NCBI GenBank assembly: GCA_024741835.1
Contig: JAENRP010000512.1
Span: forward strand, 1 to 22,686
Direction of reading: 5' to 3'
Length of the DNA: 22,686 nt
From: Diplocarpon mali
Lineage: Eukaryota; Ascomycota; Leotiomycetes; Helotiales; Drepanopezizaceae
The translations under genes were made by a program, and so were the position numbers. The notes below the pieces were generated by a model. That model was not told the DNA's origin and ran no database searches. It was given only the letters and a program-made list of their open reading frames with translations. Below, one piece after another: positions 1 through 9,356 of the stretch. The first letter of the stretch is position 1. Each line of letters starts with the position of its first letter.

Positions 1-177
1 GATTAGTAAATTATTAAAATTTATAAAACGAACTCTCTTCTCTATCTTATTTTTCTTTTTTCTTAATTATTAAGCCGATAAAACGCCGATTGTACTATTT
101 TTCAAAATCCTAGATTTGACTCCTAGTTTAGGACTACAAGTCAAATCACTATTATTCAAAATCGGCAAACTCACCTT
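1..177 (-). pseudogene. pol: Start of pol, left copy of element A, cut by window edge
   Basis: The sequence mirrors 11213-11389, where the pol frame of the right copy begins in the minus-one phase relative to gag-protease. Only about 59 codons lie in the window. They include the palindromic repeat at 118-142. The reverse transcriptase would lie beyond the left edge. The call rests on the inverted-repeat match alone. Confidence 0.5.
118..142. repeat. Palindromic repeat copy, left arm
   Basis: Matches the 25-bp consensus at GACTC, AG, GG, CT and AAGTC. It is the same insertion as 11248-11272, carried by the other inverted-repeat arm. Confidence 0.8.
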
Positions 178-2033
178 TCTTTTACTATAACTCCTTGCTA
201 AGTGCCTTCTCTTATTAGTATTAAGCCTAGCCTTTATGCTAGCTAATCGTTTCTTAAAACCTTATTTTAGAATTCAGCTATATCTCTTATAATAACTATT
301 TATCCTTTTAAAGATCGATCTATATTTTAAAGACTAGCTTTTATAAAACTATCTTTAAGATAGTTAAATATTAGCTAAAATTTTAAAATAAAGGGTATTC
401 TTAAAAGAATATTATTCAAAGAATTCTCTATTATTAAAAAGTTAATATAATTAACAATTCCTTTAACTTTAATCTTTACATTTTTTACCTATCTATTAAA
501 ATTGTATTTTAATCTAAAGATAGTCGAATAAATAAGGAGTCAATCGCTAATGATTATTAATTAAGCCATTTCTACTACTTTTCTAATTATTATATTAACT
601 TTTAAACTATAATCGATTAAAGCCTTTGCTTTAACTAATTCTTTTACTAAATAAATAATAATAGGGCTTTTTATCGCAACTACTAAACAATTTCGATTAA
701 TATTTTAAAATATTAAAGTTATTACTATAATATTATAATACCTTTAAGTTCCTTCGTTTTTTATAATCTAAAGATATTTGATTAAGGCTAAGTGCTTCTT
801 AGAGTTCTTTTATATTACAATTTCCATTTCCTTATTATTATTCAAATCTTTAAAGGCAACTAGGATATGCTTTCCTAGCACTTTATTAAAGCGTCCAATT
901 AAACTAAATAGGTCTTTAAATATAAGGTTAATTTACTAAGCTATAATATTCTCTATAGCTTTCTCTATTGCAATTGAACTAGCGTATTTATTAATGAATT
1001 TTTCCCATTTTAACATTTGTCTCTTTCGCTTAAGGTCAAAGGTCTGCGTAATAACTTCAACTTCTTAATCTTCAAGCTTAGAGCCATCTTTATCTATTAT
1101 ATCTTTAATTAATTCGTTTACTATATTAGCTTTATTCTTATCTATTGCAGTTCTAGATTATTAAGTATCTTTTAGTATTTAGACTCTATATTAAGATTCT
1201 TAAGTTATACGCATTAATTTTTAGACTTTAGCTAGTTTTATTAGTATTAGAGGAGTAGTAGATCTAAAAGGACGCCGAGTATTCTAAGGGTTTCTAGATA
1301 TAGAAGTAGTATTAATATTAGTAGATATATTATTATTAATCTATCTTAAGACAGAGATGCCTTTAACTTCTATAGCTATTTAATTAAAAGCTAAGTCCTT
1401 AAGAACTCCCTTAGGTAGGTTGCTAATTGGACTAGTATATATATAAATTGGAATTTTAGCATTTATATCTATAATACGCTATCATTTAATTAAATTCTCA
1501 TCCTATTTTATACTATATATTATCGTTTAAATAGTTTATAATTATAAGCGATTCTAGTACTTTTTAATAAGGATAGCTTTTAGCTTAGGATCTTTAATAT
1601 AAAGCATCCTATACTTATTAATATGCATAACCCTAGTATTAATAAAACGATAGAAAAGAGGGTAATTGTTACGATACTTATATAAAGTGCAATTGGGTTC
1701 TTTATTATTACAAAAGTTGTAAGTTAATTGTCTTCTATTGCCATTCCCTTAGTACCCTATAGTATTAATATTAGCAGAGTGCTAGTTAAGATTAATTTCT
1801 CCTTCTTTAATCAACTATTAAGTTCTTATATTAGCTAGTTATTTTAAATAATAAAAAGCAGGAGTCTGGTAATAGGAACTACTATATTAGCTTATAGTAG
1901 CCAAGTTTTACCTATTACTAAATTAAGGAATATGCTATTTTTCCTATAAGAGATCATTAATCTTAGTTTCTAAGCTTTAGATTTAAAGTTCTATAAATTA
2001 GGTCTTAAGTTCCTTAATTCTAAGGTTGGATCT

Positions 2034-2058
2034 TACTCTTAAGTTAGGACTATAAGTA
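2034..2058. repeat. Palindromic repeat copy, left arm
   Basis: TACTCTTAAG at the left and CTATAAGTA at the right, 25 bases. Same insertion as 9332-9356 in gag. Confidence 0.82.
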
Positions 2059-3042
2059 AAAGGTATAACTATTAGGTTCTTCTTTACCTCCTTTATAACT
2101 TCCAAAGCCTTTAAGTATTCTTAGACCAAGCTCTTAAGGTCTTTAATATAAAAGGGAGTAGGGGCTTTTTCTTACTTTATAATATTAATAGTTCTCTTAT
2201 TAAGATCTGATTTTAAAGCAAAGGCTGCGAATTCCTTAAATAAGGCGAAGGTTATAAGGTCTTGCTTATCGATCTTAAAATACTTAATAATCTTATTTTA
2301 AAGTCTAATAAGTAATCTAAGTAAGAAAAGGCAGCCTCTTTCAACTTCGCTAAGTATTTTCTAATTAATTAAGGTATTTGATATATAAGTAAAAGTCTAA
2401 TAGTAGTTCTTAAGTTCCTTAAGAGTATAAGTAATTAGAATAAATTCCTTTAAGAAAGCTAAGGTATTATAAATCTACTATCTGTTAAATTTGCAAAATT
2501 CAGATTTAAAGGCCTTAATAAAGACTTCTTATAAACTATAAGTTTTCCATTTAAAGAGGGACTTGATAATATCCTTACTTATATAATTATAGTAGTAAGG
2601 AAGTCGAGAAATCATATCCTCTTATATAATACTAAAATTGTAATAAGTTTCCTTATATTGCTTAAGGAAATTAGTAATATTAGCACTTATAAAGTAAGGA
2701 GCGCTAAGGGAACTAGGAAGGGGAAAGTGACTAATAATAGCCTTAAATGCGGCTATTATCATTTTATACTAACCGTTTAAGTTAATAGAATTTATAAAAG
2801 GCAAAGGGGAAGCTTTAATATTATAAGATTAATTACTAAAAGGAGTACTTCGAAATTTAAAAGGGCTTAAAGAACGTTTAAAATCCGAGTCAATCTTAGA
2901 GTAACTAGGACGAGTTTAAAAAGATTTAAATAAAGGATTAGTAAAAAGTTTAAAATTATTATTATTTTTAGTATTTTCTAATATTAATATTAAAAAAGTA
3001 GGTAGCAATCTTAAGTTATTTAAAGATATCTTTTTATCCTCT

Positions 3043-3067
3043 TACTTATAGGCTAGGCCTAGGAGTA
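3043..3067. repeat. Palindromic repeat copy, left arm
   Basis: TACTTATAGGC and GGCCTAGGAGTA around a short centre, 25 bases. Same insertion as 8323-8347. Confidence 0.85.
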
Positions 3068-3452
3068 GAATTCCGGATTCTGCTAAAAGTTTAATCCGAG
3101 TTTGCTAAGAGATTTTAAATAGGTATTAAACAGCTAATAAGAGCATTATAACTAATTATAATAAGATAAGGTTTACTTAATTAAGGACTAATTTCTAAGA
3201 TAAGGTTTATATTTAAGATTCTTCTTAGCCTTTAGGCTAATTCCTATTAGTCCTTAAAATAAAGGGGTCTTTAAAGACAATTCTAAGGTAATTTTTAGAG
3301 TTCTATTAAGCTAAGGCGGCTAAATTATCAGATTCGGATTTCTAAAGATTTTAAAAAGGCACTTCCAATTGGAGTTTGCGCTTAGTATTACTTAAGTACT
3401 TAAAACCACTACTATTTAAGATTGCTATTATAAGGTTCGCTAAACTTTTCAT

Positions 3453-3977
3453 ATTAGAAAGTCGAAAATTCCGAAAATCTTAAAGTTAAAGAAGAAAATA
3501 GGGGTTTTTAAAGCAAAGCTAAAAAGGGAAAATCTAAGGTTATTAATAGTTGCTAAACGAAAATTGATAGTTTTAAGTAACTAAGCGATTAAAGATAAGG
3601 TTTTAAAGTTAATTAAAATGCTATAAGTGTTTCGAAGATATATTTCAAAGGCCGGTCTCTTATCTATAAACTAAAAGATCAATAAGATTATATAAAGATA
3701 GAAATCTTAAGAAATCGGTCCTTGCATAGGTCACTAATATAAAATAGAAGGGAGATAATATAAGAATAGGCCTAAGAGAAGACTTAAAAACAAAAGGAGG
3801 AAGCACTATAAGCAGGCTCTCTTAAACAAGATATTAGGAATAAGTCCTAAGTATAGGGTATATTCAGTACTATAGCAATACGCGCTATCTCTATATATAG
3901 AAGATGGCCCTTTTATCCTCCTACCGTCCTACGTCGATTATATAATATATATCACAAGACCTATCTATCTCAGGTCT
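3453..3977 (-). other. Leader of element A, left copy
   Basis: This is the mirror of 7413-7937, between the inner end of the inverted repeat and the gag start. I see no coding frame. No second copy of this stretch occurs downstream of pol in the window, so I cannot show that it contains an LTR. It ends in the small hairpin described at 3956-3978. Confidence 0.5.
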
Positions 3978-3978
3978 C
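3956..3978. repeat. Small terminal hairpin at inner end of left arm
   Basis: A seven-base stem (AAGACCT paired with AGGTCTC/T) surrounds a nine-base loop right at the inner end of the arm. The partner at 7412-7434 has a perfect stem, AAGACCT and AGGTCTT. The last base pair lies at or just outside the arm boundary. It may be a terminal structure of element A. Confidence 0.55.
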
Positions 3979-5013
3979 CATACTAACTCGATTCTATTAA
4001 ATAGAGGCGCCTAATTCGTCTCTTCCTTTTAGAAAGAACTCTATTAGATATTAAGTATAAAGGTTAAGCTAACTATAGCCTATAACCCTAACGTCGATAG
4101 CTAAACTGAGATTATAAACTAGTATTTAAAATAATGCCTTAGACTGTTCTACTTATACTACTAAGACAATTAGAGTCGTCTCTTGCCTTTAATAGATATT
4201 GCCTAATTAACCTTGCTTTATAAATCCCTAAGGTAAATTTCCCCTTTCTAAGTGCTAAACGGCTACGAAGCTTGCTTCTCTTGGAATTTAATTAACCTAG
4301 AACCTCTATAGATAGCAAATAAGAGAGTAAATCGTGAAACGGCGCTCTGCATAGCTACTAGAGCTTAAAAAGTAGTCCAATTCGCTTAATTATCTCTTTA
4401 AGTATAATAAGCTAAAATAAAACGGCTTACAAATCTCTACTGCTAGCTAGTTGATTGGACTATAGGAGATAATGTACTAATTAGTATTAAAAATTGGAAA
4501 CTGGACCGGCTAAGCCGAAAGCTCTTCGACAAGTGGTACGGCCTAGTAAAAGTACTAGAAAAGCTAAGAGAAAGCTAGAAGTTACAATTGCCTAATTCAT
4601 TCTATTCGATCTACCTTATATTCTACTCCTACTTACTGCGAAAATACATTCTTAATCCTCTGCTAGATTAAGCTTAGGAACCTCTGGCTCTAATTAAAGT
4701 ATTGCTAGAATAAGAGGAATAGGAGATAGAAGAAATAATTAGATCTTATATTTAAGCTAAGAAGCTCGAATATTAGATTAAGTAAAAAGGAGCTAATAAA
4801 GACCTTAAATAGTACCTATACTCTAATGCTATAATAGTACTATATGCTATTTGAGACTTCTATTTAAAAAACCCTTAAGCTAAGGGGCTATTAAGGGTGC
4901 TATTAAGCTGGCTTAAGTTATATAATAATAGAGTTGACGATTATAAAGACCTAAAGGATAATATACCTATAGATATAACTGCGCAGGCGCAGTTTTTCAA
5001 AAGGGAGGGGTAG
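3978..5013 (+). pseudogene. pol: Integrase C-terminus and chromodomain of a Ty3/gypsy chromovirus (element B), 5' truncated
   Basis: One frame runs from the left-arm junction to the polypurine tract. Early on it reads N-R-G-A-Q-F-V-S, the integrase motif normally written D-R-G-x-Q-F, then T-E-I-I-N-Q-Y-L, then a stretch ending F-D-K-W-Y-G-L-V-K-V-L-E-K, typical of the integrase tail of fungal chromoviruses. At about 4730-4890 the frame matches the chromodomain pattern (K-L-E-Y, I-K, then D-F-Y-L-K-N-P), with stops at positions where the family has Trp. It ends in A-Q-A-Q-F-F-K-R. The chromodomain is known to guide integration to heterochromatin. Protease, reverse transcriptase and RNase H are missing: coding begins in mid-integrase exactly where the left arm of element A stops. 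It keeps more CpA and intact Trp codons than element A, so it seems less RIP-mutated. Confidence 0.85.
4999..5010 (+). other. Polypurine tract of element B
   Basis: The run AAAAGGGAGGGG lies directly upstream of the 3' LTR, the position used to prime plus-strand DNA synthesis in LTR retrotransposons. Its location between the end of the pol frame and the LTR start supports both calls. Confidence 0.8.
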
Positions 5014-5270
5014 TATTACAGCTATATTATATATATAATTATATTATATATTAGTTAGGTGCATAAAGTCAGGTGCCCGCTAAGGTAGCAAGGTGGCTAG
5101 ATCATATATATACTAATAAAGTACCTATACTTATTCTAGAGGAGCTCTACTAAAGACTCTCTTTTCTTCTTCATCTTTTCTTCTTAATTATATAGCGTAC
5201 CTCTTAAGGCAATACAGTCAGCGTCATTCGATTCTCGCCTTCTGTACGCTTGAGAGCGAGTCGTAACATA
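5014..5270 (+). repeat. 3' LTR of gypsy element B
   Basis: The left end TATTACAGCT and the right end AGTCGTAACA form the short inverted ends expected of an LTR. The second base, A, is probably a mutated G of the usual TG start; the right end is CA. The LTR is 257 bases long. It contains a TATA-rich run at about 5104-5111 and an AATAAA polyadenylation-type signal at 5115-5120, then a pyrimidine-rich segment. No second LTR of B is in the window because the 5' part of the element is cut off. The next five bases, TATAA, would be the target duplication but cannot be tested. Confidence 0.8.
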
Positions 5271-5341
5271 TAAGTGGATTCTTTTAAGGAAAGTGCACTC
5301 TCCGCCTTAATATAATTAAGCGAGGATAAAGAGAATAGATA

Positions 5342-5723
5342 GACTCTTAAGCTAAGATCGCAAGTAAAATTTGCGAAAATGACTTTTAAGCTAGGACTAT
5401 AAGTAGATTATAAAGTATCTTTAAAGATGACTCTTAAGCTAGGACTATAAGTGAATTTAGTAGAAATGACTTTTAAGCTAAGACTGTAAGTGGATTTTAT
5501 AAATTTACTAATAACGACTCTTAAGCTAGGATCGTAAGTGAAATTCGCAGAAATGACTCTTAGGCTAGGACTATAAGTGAAATTCGCGAATTTATTAAAG
5601 ACGACTCTTAAGCTAGGACTATAAGTAGATCTTGCTATTTCTAGGAAATCGACTTTTAAGCTAAGACTGCGAGTAGATCTTGCGATTTTATTAAAAACGA
5701 CTCTTAAGCTAGGCTTGCAATTA
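5342..5723. repeat. Tandem array of nine 25-bp palindromic repeats
   Basis: Copies start at 5342, 5381, 5429, 5468, 5516, 5555, 5603, 5651 and 5699. Unit lengths are 39, 48, 39, 48, 39, 48, 48, 48, so spacers are 14 or 23 bases and alternate at first. Every unit is a multiple of three. Each copy begins GACT and most end AAGT or GAGT plus one base. The commonest form has arms GACTCTTAAGC and GACTATAAGTG or a close variant. The spacers also resemble one another (AAATTCGC and GATCTTGC starts recur), so the array grew by duplication of larger units. The same repeat is dispersed elsewhere in the window. Confidence 0.92.
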
Positions 5724-5734
5724 GAAAATGGCAA
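5342..5734 (-). pseudogene. Fragment of a repeat-coding frame across the palindrome array
   Basis: On the minus strand the array is open without a stop from 5734 down to 5411, the longest open stretch in the window, and continues through one TAA (a likely former CAA) over the last two copies. It reads T-Y-S-P-S-L-R-V again and again with five- or eight-residue linkers such as V-F-N-K-F-A-N-F, giving 13- and 16-residue units. There is no ATG at the 5' end, only an in-frame TTG at 5732-5734, preceded by three stops and a CAG that may have been a Gln run. It could be a fragment of a protein like gene C or D in which the in-frame repeat expanded. Function unknown; it may never have been a separate gene. 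Confidence 0.5.
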
Positions 5735-5749
5735 AACCTTAAACTGCTA

Positions 5750-7412
5750 TTACTAGTCCTTTTTAGCCGCTGATAATAAAGTATTAATTAATAATAGGCT
5801 ACTAAAGCTATTAAAAGCCGAAAGCCTATTAAAGTATTAACTAATATATAAAAGATTCGCATATTTAAGGCTAGAGAAATTAAAGGGCCTGCATAAGGTC
5901 TTAACCTTAAAATAGAAGATCTAAGTATTAAAGGATCGCCTAATATACTAAATTTGCAAGCTAATAAAACTTCGAAATCGGACGCAAATTAAGCTTAGTT
6001 TATAGAAAGATTTAATACTAGCGCTAATATCTATTGATACTATTAGACTATTTACAACCTTAATTAGAGGAAATAATTGGTTTTCTCAAATAGTAGATAA
6101 CTCCACTTAGTAGATATAGACCATTTGCGCTAGAACCAAATCTAAGCTTATAAAAAAGCTAGAAACTTAGAAAATGATAAAGGAATGCTAGACCTAGTTA
6201 AAGCTAATAGCTATTAGGTCTAATAACGCATTAGAGATTAGGGTAAAGCTTAATAAATAGGTAAAATAAGGAGTTTGCTATAAACTAATTATAATATACG
6301 AAGGTTCCTACTAGAATGGCATTATTAAGCGAAGCATTTAGTAAGTAGAGACTGACTATTGCGCTCTACTATAAGATGCTAACCTACTATTAGAATTTTA
6401 GGACCTTGCGATTAAGGCAAACGCATACTTATAAAATAGAATAGGTAGTAGACTAATAATCAATAGCACTCGAATATTACTATATAAGGCATATTTCAGA
6501 TAGAAACTAAGCCTAGACTATATCTGCGTCTTTAAAAGCGTCTGCTACTCTTATATTAGCCTAAAGTCCTAACCTATAAGTATAAAGAGTAAAAAGCTAA
6601 TAGACTAAGGTAAAGAGTATATATTTATTAAGTATATTAAATAGATAATAAAGCAATAGATAGTATACGCGCTAGATTTAAGGTGAGTAATTATATCTTT
6701 AATAGTTAAGTTCGATAAATCTTAAAATAGGAGGAAGCTGTCCTTAAAGCTCTATATACCTAAAGATTCGCAAGATATACCATTTGATAGTAATATTATT
6801 AAGCCGAACTAATAACCCCTTTCTTTTAGCTTAAGTATATTAAGCGCACCCGCTGATCGACGACCTATTAGTCGCCTAAAGGCCGAATAGACTATTCCTA
6901 TCGTTTGCAAACTACTTAAAGTATAGAACAACTTCGATATCATTATCCTTTTAATTAAAGTACTTATAGTAAAGGATATTCCCAAAATAGGTATAAGTAA
7001 TAATAAGCCTCTACTATTAGAAAGCGGTTCCTTAAATAATAAGCCTATAGAACCTATAGCCGAACCTCCGTCTTTAAAGAGGAATAAAGACCTAGAACTA
7101 GAAGATACCTTAAACGAACGAGAGTCTAAGCGTATCTAGGCTATAATAGCATATAGGATCTATAAGCTCGAACTTCAATAGAGCTTCGACAAAGATAATA
7201 CATTCCTAGCTGCTAAAGGGATAATGAAAATCTCTCTTCTAAAGACGTATAACAAAGCTATTAATAATCTGGAGAATAAAGTAGTATAGAATAAGGCAAT
7301 CCAAAAGGAGATAAGCTCTCTTACTGCAAATAGCATATAGATAAAGGAACTAATATTAAAGGACGTGAACTTAGTATTAATAAAGTAGGTCTTTATAATT
7401 AAGATATTATAA
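5750..7412 (+). pseudogene. pol: Ty1/copia pol fragment: GAG-pre-integrase, integrase, start of reverse transcriptase
   Basis: One frame runs to the right-arm junction. It opens with the GAG-pre-integrase pattern R-F-A-Y-L-R-L-E-K-L, then the copia integrase core: S-I-D-T near 6036 (first Asp kept), N-N-W-F-S-Q-I-V-D-N near 6080, R-S-N-N-A-L-E near 6230 (second acidic residue, normally Asp, now Asn), and N-G-I-I-K-R-S-I near 6320, where the family has Glu and this copy has Lys. A-N-A-Y-L-Q-N-R follows. A degenerate linker leads to Y-N-K-A-I-N-N and I-S-S-L-T-A-N, the usual start of copia reverse transcriptase, after which the frame is cut at 7412 by element A. All losses are G to A or C to T changes. 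Gag, protease and most of the reverse transcriptase are absent. Confidence 0.8.
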
Positions 7413-7434
7413 AGACCTGAGATAGATAGGTCTT
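7412..7434. repeat. Small terminal hairpin at inner end of right arm
   Basis: AAGACCT, nine bases, AGGTCTT: a perfect seven-base stem at the very start of the right arm. It mirrors 3956-3978. The flanks diverge immediately outside, which marks the element border here. Confidence 0.6.
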
Positions 7435-7937
7435 ATAATATATATTATATAATCGACGTAGGACGGTAGGAGGATAAAAGGGCCATCTTCTATATATAGA
7501 GATAGCGCGTATCGCTATAGTATTAAATATACCCTATACTTAAGACTTATTCCTAATATCTTATCTAAGAGAGCCCGCTTATAATACTTCCTCCTCTTAT
7601 TTTTAAATCTTCCCTTAGGCCTATTCTTATATTATCTCCCCTTTATTTTATATTAATAACTTATACAAGGACCGATTTCTTAAGATTTCCGTCTTTATAT
7701 AACCTTATTAATCTCTTAGTTCGCAGATAAGAGACCGGCCTTTAAAATACATCTTTAAAACACTTATAGCATTTTAATCAATTCTAAAACCTTATCCTTA
7801 ATCGCTTAGTTACTTAAAACTATCGATTTTCATTTAGCAACTATTAATAACCTTAGATTTTCCCTTTTCAGCTTTGCTTCAAAAACCCCTATTTTCTTCT
7901 TTAACTTTGAGATTTTCGGAATTTTCGGCTTCTTAAT
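7413..7937 (+). other. Leader of element A, right copy
   Basis: These 525 bases lie between the element border and the inferred gag start, with no convincing frame. An LTR, tRNA primer site and promoter would be expected here. A TG stands at 7419-7420 but five or six bases before it are shared by both copies, so the element border is not at that TG. I cannot define an LTR because no second copy is seen after pol. Confidence 0.5.
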
Positions 7938-8322
7938 ATAAAAAGTTTAGCAAACCTTATAATAGCAATCTTAAATAGCAGTAGTTTCAAGTACTTAAGT
8001 AATACTAAGCGCAAACTCTAATTAGAAGTGCCTCTTTAGAATCTTTAGAAATCCGAATCCGATAATTCAGCCGCCTTAGCTTAATAGAACTCTAAAAATT
8101 GCCTTAGAATCGTCTTTAAAGACCCCTTTATTTTAAGGACTAATAGGAATTAGCCTAAAGGCTAAGAAGAATCTTAAATATAAACCTTATCTTAGAAATT
8201 GGTCCTTAATTAAGTAAACCTTATCTTATTACAATTAGTTACAACGCTCCTATTAGCTATTTAGTACCTACTTAAAATCTCTTAGTAAACTCGGATTAAA
8301 CTTTTAGCAGAATCCGGAATTC

Positions 8323-8347
8323 TACTCCTAAGCTTAGCCTATAAGTA
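8323..8347. repeat. Palindromic repeat copy in gag, second codon phase
   Basis: TACTCCTAAGC and GCCTATAAGTA. In the gag frame it reads L-L-S-L-A-Y-K, not the usual octapeptide phase. Unmutated, this phase would read L-A-G-P-A-C-E. Confidence 0.82.
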
Positions 8348-9331
8348 AAAGGATAAAAAGACGTCCTTAAACAACTTAGGACTATTACTTACTTTTTTAA
8401 TATTAATATTAGAAAATACTAAAAATAATAATAATTTTAAACTTTTTATTAACCCTTTATTTAAATCTTTTCAAACTTATCCTAGTTACTCTAAGATTGA
8501 CTCAGATTCTAAACGTTCTTTAAGCCCTTTTGAATTTCAAAGTACTCCTTTTAATAATCAATCTTATAATATCAAAGCTTCCCCTTTGCCTTTTATAAAT
8601 TCTATTAACTCAGACAGTTAGTATAAAACGATAATAGCCGTATTTAAGGCTATTACTAATCACTTTCCCTTCCTTAGTTCCCTTAGCGCTTCTTACTTTA
8701 CAAGCGCTAATATTACTAATTTCCTTAAGCAATATAAGGAAACTTATTACGATTTTAATATTATATAAAAGGATATGATTTCTCGACTTCCTTACTACTA
8801 TAATTATATAAGTAAGGATATTATCAAGTCCCTCTTTAAATAGAAAACTTATAGTTTATAAGAAGTCCTTATCAAGGCCCTTAAATCTAAATTTCGCAAA
8901 TTTGATAGATAGCAGATTTGCAATACCCTAGCTTTCTTAAAGGAATTTATTCTGATCACTTATACTCTTAAGGAACTTAAGAACTACTATCGGACTTTTA
9001 CTTATATATTAAATACCTTAATTAGTTAGAAAATACTTAGCAAAGTTGAAAGAGGCCGCCTTTTCTTACTTAGATTACCTACTAGACTTTAAAATAAGAT
9101 TATTAAGCATTTTAAGATTAATAAGTAAGACCTTATAACCTTTGCCTTATTTAAGGAATTCGCGGCCTTTGCTTTAAAATCAGATCTTAATAAGAGAACT
9201 ATTAATACTATAGAGTAGGAAAAAGCCCCTACTCCTTCTTATACTAAAGACCTTAAGAGCCTGGTCCAAGAATACTTAAAGGCTTTAGAAATTATAAAGG
9301 AGGTAAAGAAGAACCTAGTAGTTATACCTTT

Positions 9332-9356
9332 TACTTGCAGTCCTAACCTAAGAGTA
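9332..9356. repeat. Palindromic repeat copy in gag, main phase
   Basis: Reads T-C-S-P-N-L-R-V in the gag frame. Confidence 0.88.

Larger units (their letters stand above)
171..3452 (-). pseudogene. gag: gag-protease of gypsy-type element A, left copy, RIP-broken
   Basis: This is the minus-strand twin of the gag-protease frame at 7938-11219. It is useful because it keeps an ATG (plus-strand CAT at 3450-3452) where the right copy has ATA, so this fixes the probable start. It would encode about 1093 residues: a long N-terminal gag part, a Cys-containing stretch that looks like the remnant of a zinc finger (this copy still has Cys in N-F-C-N-N-K and N-C-T-L), and a C-terminal retropepsin. The protease site reads I-D-Y-S here and I-D-Y-N in the other copy. 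Ser and Asn can both arise by G to A from a Gly codon, so the ancestor was probably D-x-G. The frame is closed many times by TAA and TAG, mostly former Gln codons. Function in life: capsid and self-processing of an LTR retrotransposon. Confidence 0.75.
1..3977 (-). repeat. Left arm of a 4-kb inverted repeat (element A, copy 1, 5' part)
   Basis: This arm is the reverse complement of 7413-11389. I checked the pairing at 1/11389, 118-142/11248-11272, 2034/9356, 3067/8323 and 3977/7413, and the coordinates always sum to 11390, so the arms have no net insertion or deletion. In the outermost 61 bases I count 6 differences, all transitions, which is the RIP pattern. The inner end is sharp at 3977, where gypsy B coding sequence starts. 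The outer end is simply the window edge, so the copy probably continues to the left with its pol gene on the minus strand. It carries gag-protease on the minus strand. Confidence 0.93.

Noticed and set aside
5342..5723. A CRISPR array
   Set aside because: Repeats of 25 bases with spacers of 14 or 23 bases look similar, but the spacers resemble each other, all units are multiples of three and encode repeated peptides, the same repeat is dispersed in coding genes, and no cas genes are present.
6550..6582. A further palindrome copy in the copia fragment
   Set aside because: The right half resembles the repeat (CCTATAAGTA) but the left half lacks ACT and the arms do not pair; the sequence fits ordinary copia integrase coding.
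7419..7420. TG at 7419 as the start of an LTR
   Set aside because: Both copies of element A share the five or six bases before it, so it is not the border, and no matching 3' LTR is found.
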